Part shown: one piece after another, positions 62,432-64,000 of the stretch
Position numbering within the stretch: the first letter of the stretch is position 1
How the letters are laid out: each line of letters begins with the position of its first letter
DNA from: Arthrobacter sp. U41
GTDB taxonomy: Bacteria; Actinomycetota; Actinomycetes; Actinomycetales; Micrococcaceae
Direction of reading: 5' to 3'
NCBI RefSeq assembly: GCF_007679325.1
Contig: NZ_VEGI01000004.1
Location: 186,001 to 250,000, forward strand
DNA length: 64,000 nt
Translations under genes and position numbers: made by a program
The notes under the pieces: generated by a model
The model's input: only the letters and a program-made list of their open reading frames with translations
What the model was told of the DNA's origin: nothing
Databases searched by the model: none

Positions 62432-63070
62432 CTATTGGAAGCCGGGAGCCAGCACAACGACCAGCGGCACCTGGAACTCGGCCGAGTCCACCACGGTCTC
62501 GATGCCAAGGAGCTGGCCGAGTGCTTCCGCGTTGTCTTTCTGCGCAGCACCGCTGTAGAAGACCACCGAGCGCTGCTGAGGCACGCCGCCCCAGTTCCCC
62601 AGCTCGCCCAGTGTCCAGCCGGCGGTGGAGACTGTGCCGCCCACGCGGGTCGCCAGTCCGGCGGTGGCGGTGCCGTTAAAGATCGCCACCGGCTGGGTCT
62701 TGTCGACGGCGGCAGTCGGCGTCGGCGTGGCGGAGGGGGTGGCGGACGCGGCGGGCGTCTCACTGGCTGCTGCGCTGGGAGATGCCGGGCTGGGCGGTGC
62801 CGCGCTGGGCGAGGCCGGAGTGGAGGCTGTGGCCGCGGGGGCGCTGCCGGCGCCCTGTTCAGCCGAGACCGCAGCGGTGTTTCCGCCGGTGGAGAGCCCG
62901 AGCTTCGGCAGGATCAGGAACGCCACGAGGCCGACGGCCAGGGCTGCGGCGCCGACCGCCAGGATGGGTGCCAGACGGCGGCGGCGGGATTCCGCGACGG
63001 CCCGGTGGACACCCTGTCGCGTGGAGGTCTCCGGGACCCGATCAAATTCATCCCGAGCGTATTTGGTCAT
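62432..63070 (-). CDS. LytR C-terminal domain protein
   Basis: 212-residue single-span membrane protein. A cytoplasmic N-terminus (TKYARDEFDRVPETSTRQGVHRAVAESRRRR) and a helix at about 36-56 (ILAVGAAALAVGLVAFLILP) precede a Ser/Ala/Pro-rich linker. An extracellular LytR_C domain follows (QPVAIFNGTATAGLATRVGGTVSTAGWTLGELGNWGG, then SVVFYSGAAQKDNAEALGQLLG). Standalone LytR_C proteins are thought to help cell-wall polymer attachment with LytR-CpsA-Psr enzymes. ATG 63070 is chosen because AAGGACG lies upstream and similarity starts there. It follows the DUF3263 gene after about 80 bases. Confidence 0.9.
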   Translation of the reverse strand: MTKYARDEFDRVPETSTRQGVHRAVAESRRRRLAPILAVGAAALAVGLVAFLILPKLGLSTGGNTAAVSAEQGAGSAPAATASTPASPSAAPPSPASPSAAASETPAASATPSATPTPTAAVDKTQPVAIFNGTATAGLATRVGGTVSTAGWTLGELGNWGGVPQQRSVVFYSGAAQKDNAEALGQLLGIETVVDSAEFQVPLVVVLAPGFQ

Positions 63071-63150
63071 GGTAAAACGACGTCCTTGCTGATTTCTGAC
63101 GAATTGTCGACGCCGGCTGTCGCGCGGGAATCCGCGCATCCGGCTGTGTT

Positions 63151-63468
63151 TTACGCGTCTGAGCCCAAGCGGCGGGCAGTGCGCGCACGTTGGCGTGACG
63201 TACGTAGTCTACGCAATCTCTTGACCAACATCGGATCGTGGGCCAGCGCAGCCTCGGTATCGATGAGCGCGTTGAGGATCTGGTAATAATGCGTTGCGGA
63301 AAGGTCGAACAGCTCCCGGATGGCCTGCTCCTTGGCGCCGGCGTACTTCCACCACTGCCGTTCCAGCGCCAGCATCTGCTGGTCCCTGCTGCTCAGGGAC
63401 GACGCGGGGCTGGTGCCGGCGGCGACCGAATCCGCCGTCGAAAGGTGCTCTTGCGCTTGTTCGGCCAC
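63151..63468 (-). CDS. DUF3263-family protein
   Basis: 105-residue actinobacterial protein with a helix-turn-helix-like core: [64 protein letters not shown]. This matches DUF3263 and resembles a region-4 sigma-factor HTH, so DNA binding is likely but unproven. The adjacent LytR_C gene and DUF3263 are typically neighbours in actinobacteria, where uracil-DNA glycosylase lies alongside, as here. Confidence 0.92.
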   Translation of the reverse strand: MAEQAQEHLSTADSVAAGTSPASSLSSRDQQMLALERQWWKYAGAKEQAIRELFDLSATHYYQILNALIDTEAALAHDPMLVKRLRRLRTSRQRARTARRLGSDA

Positions 63469-63582
63469 TGCACACTCCCTGCTTGTTACGGTGAGGATTG
63501 TTCCGCTACGGACGGATCCGGTGAAAAGTCTTCCCCCATGCTACGGGCGAATAACAAGGTTGTCATTTGCCATCCTGCGAGA

Positions 63583-64000
63583 ATGGGCCTTGTGCCGAAC
63601 TCAGATTCCCTTGACTCCGATGCCCTGTTCGAACTGGAGGCCGGCCCGGCCGGGGCCGTCGGCTTCGCCGAGCTGGCTAGCCTGCCGCTGAAGGAGCTGG
63701 TGGCCCCCGACTGGGCCGAGGCCCTGGCGCCGGTCGAGGGGCAGTTGCGCGACGTCCTGGAATTCCTCGGCCGGGAAGATGCCGGCGGCCATGCGGTCCT
63801 GCCGCCGCCGTCGGACCTCCTGCGGGCGTTCCGGCAGCCGCTGGCGGATGTCAGGGTGCTCATTGTGGGCCAAGACCCGTATCCGACGCCGGGCCACGCC
63901 GTCGGGCTGTCTTTCGCCGTGGACGGCTCCACCCGGCCCATCCCGCGCAGCCTGGCAAACATCTACAAGGAACTCGACGCCGACCTGGGACTGCCGCCCC
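63583..64000 (+). CDS. ung: Uracil-DNA glycosylase, 3' end cut by window edge
   Basis: Removes uracil from DNA in base-excision repair. The first 139 residues are visible: [35 protein letters not shown], then the water-activating motif [21 protein letters not shown] with catalytic Asp98, then [21 protein letters not shown]. The remaining C-terminal half, with the HPSPLS motif, lies outside the window. Start is ATG 63583 (MGLVPNSDS) or GTG 63592; the upstream Shine-Dalgarno is weak for both. It is divergent from the DUF3263 gene. Confidence 0.94.
   Translation, partial: MGLVPNSDSLDSDALFELEAGPAGAVGFAELASLPLKELVAPDWAEALAPVEGQLRDVLEFLGREDAGGHAVLPPPSDLLRAFRQPLADVRVLIVGQDPYPTPGHAVGLSFAVDGSTRPIPRSLANIYKELDADLGLPP

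Overview
The window is about 64 kb of a high-GC actinobacterial chromosome. Gene content and protein style point to the Micrococcaceae, most likely Arthrobacter or a close relative such as Pseudarthrobacter. The indicators are a Cgl0159-type aldolase inside an iol cluster, a bacterial XPB helicase with its helicase_C_3 partner, DUF3027, DUF3263, DUF6314 and DUF6457 proteins, CIRCE-controlled groEL, and frequent GTG/TTG starts with ATGA or GTGA overlaps. No phage, transposase, rRNA or CRISPR array was seen. The species assignment is inference.

Layout. 1-6.1 kb: myo-inositol catabolism (iolA, cut by the left edge, then iolD, a Cgl0159-type aldolase and iolC, all leftward) and a tautomerase that seems to share the operator motif. 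6.1-7.4 kb: ArsR regulator plus SRPBCC gene, bracketed by two related palindromic repeats and followed by a 16-bp x 6 minisatellite. 7.4-14.3 kb: sucCD, a lipoprotein, pcrA and an IMPase-like phosphatase. 13.1-15.2 kb also carries a dispersed GGGACATG repeat family. 15.2-16.7 kb: a TPR protein divergent from a tiny secreted protein ending in two NWWPD repeats. 16.7-22.9 kb: a cyclic-di-GMP and polysaccharide locus (GGDEF-EAL, STAS-like, GT2 synthase, divergent GH18/CBM protein). 23-25.9 kb: a three-gene unit with a WXG100-lipase fusion followed by a lipoprotein, which looks like a type VII effector and immunity pair.

26-34 kb: DUF998, tRNA-Arg(CCT), DUF6314, NUDIX, an ABC exporter coupled to an ABC-F protein with an attenuator-like leader, and an HTH gene followed by two tandem paralogous membrane proteins. 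34-40.7 kb: GH38 alpha-mannosidase and molybdenum-cofactor genes (fdhD, moeA, mobA-DUF6457). 40.7-44.8 kb: HNH nuclease, two cell-wall hydrolases each behind a ydaO-type cyclic-di-AMP riboswitch, and a DtxR regulator. 45-54.4 kb: serC, MFS exporter, DUF3027, cold-shock protein, the XPB pair, and an FHA protein with a small partner. 54.6-64 kb: OmpR-type two-component system, WXG100 protein, RNase HI fusion, groEL with two CIRCE operators, a substrate-binding lipoprotein, cspA, LytR_C and DUF3263 proteins, and the 5' part of ung.

Most of the window is housekeeping. The stretches most worth a second look are the NWWPD peptide/TPR pair (15.2-16.7 kb), the WXG100-lipase/lipoprotein unit (23-25.9 kb), the polysaccharide locus (16.7-22.9 kb) and the ABC-F leader (31.4-31.5 kb). 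All homology statements rest on reading motifs by eye; no database search was run.
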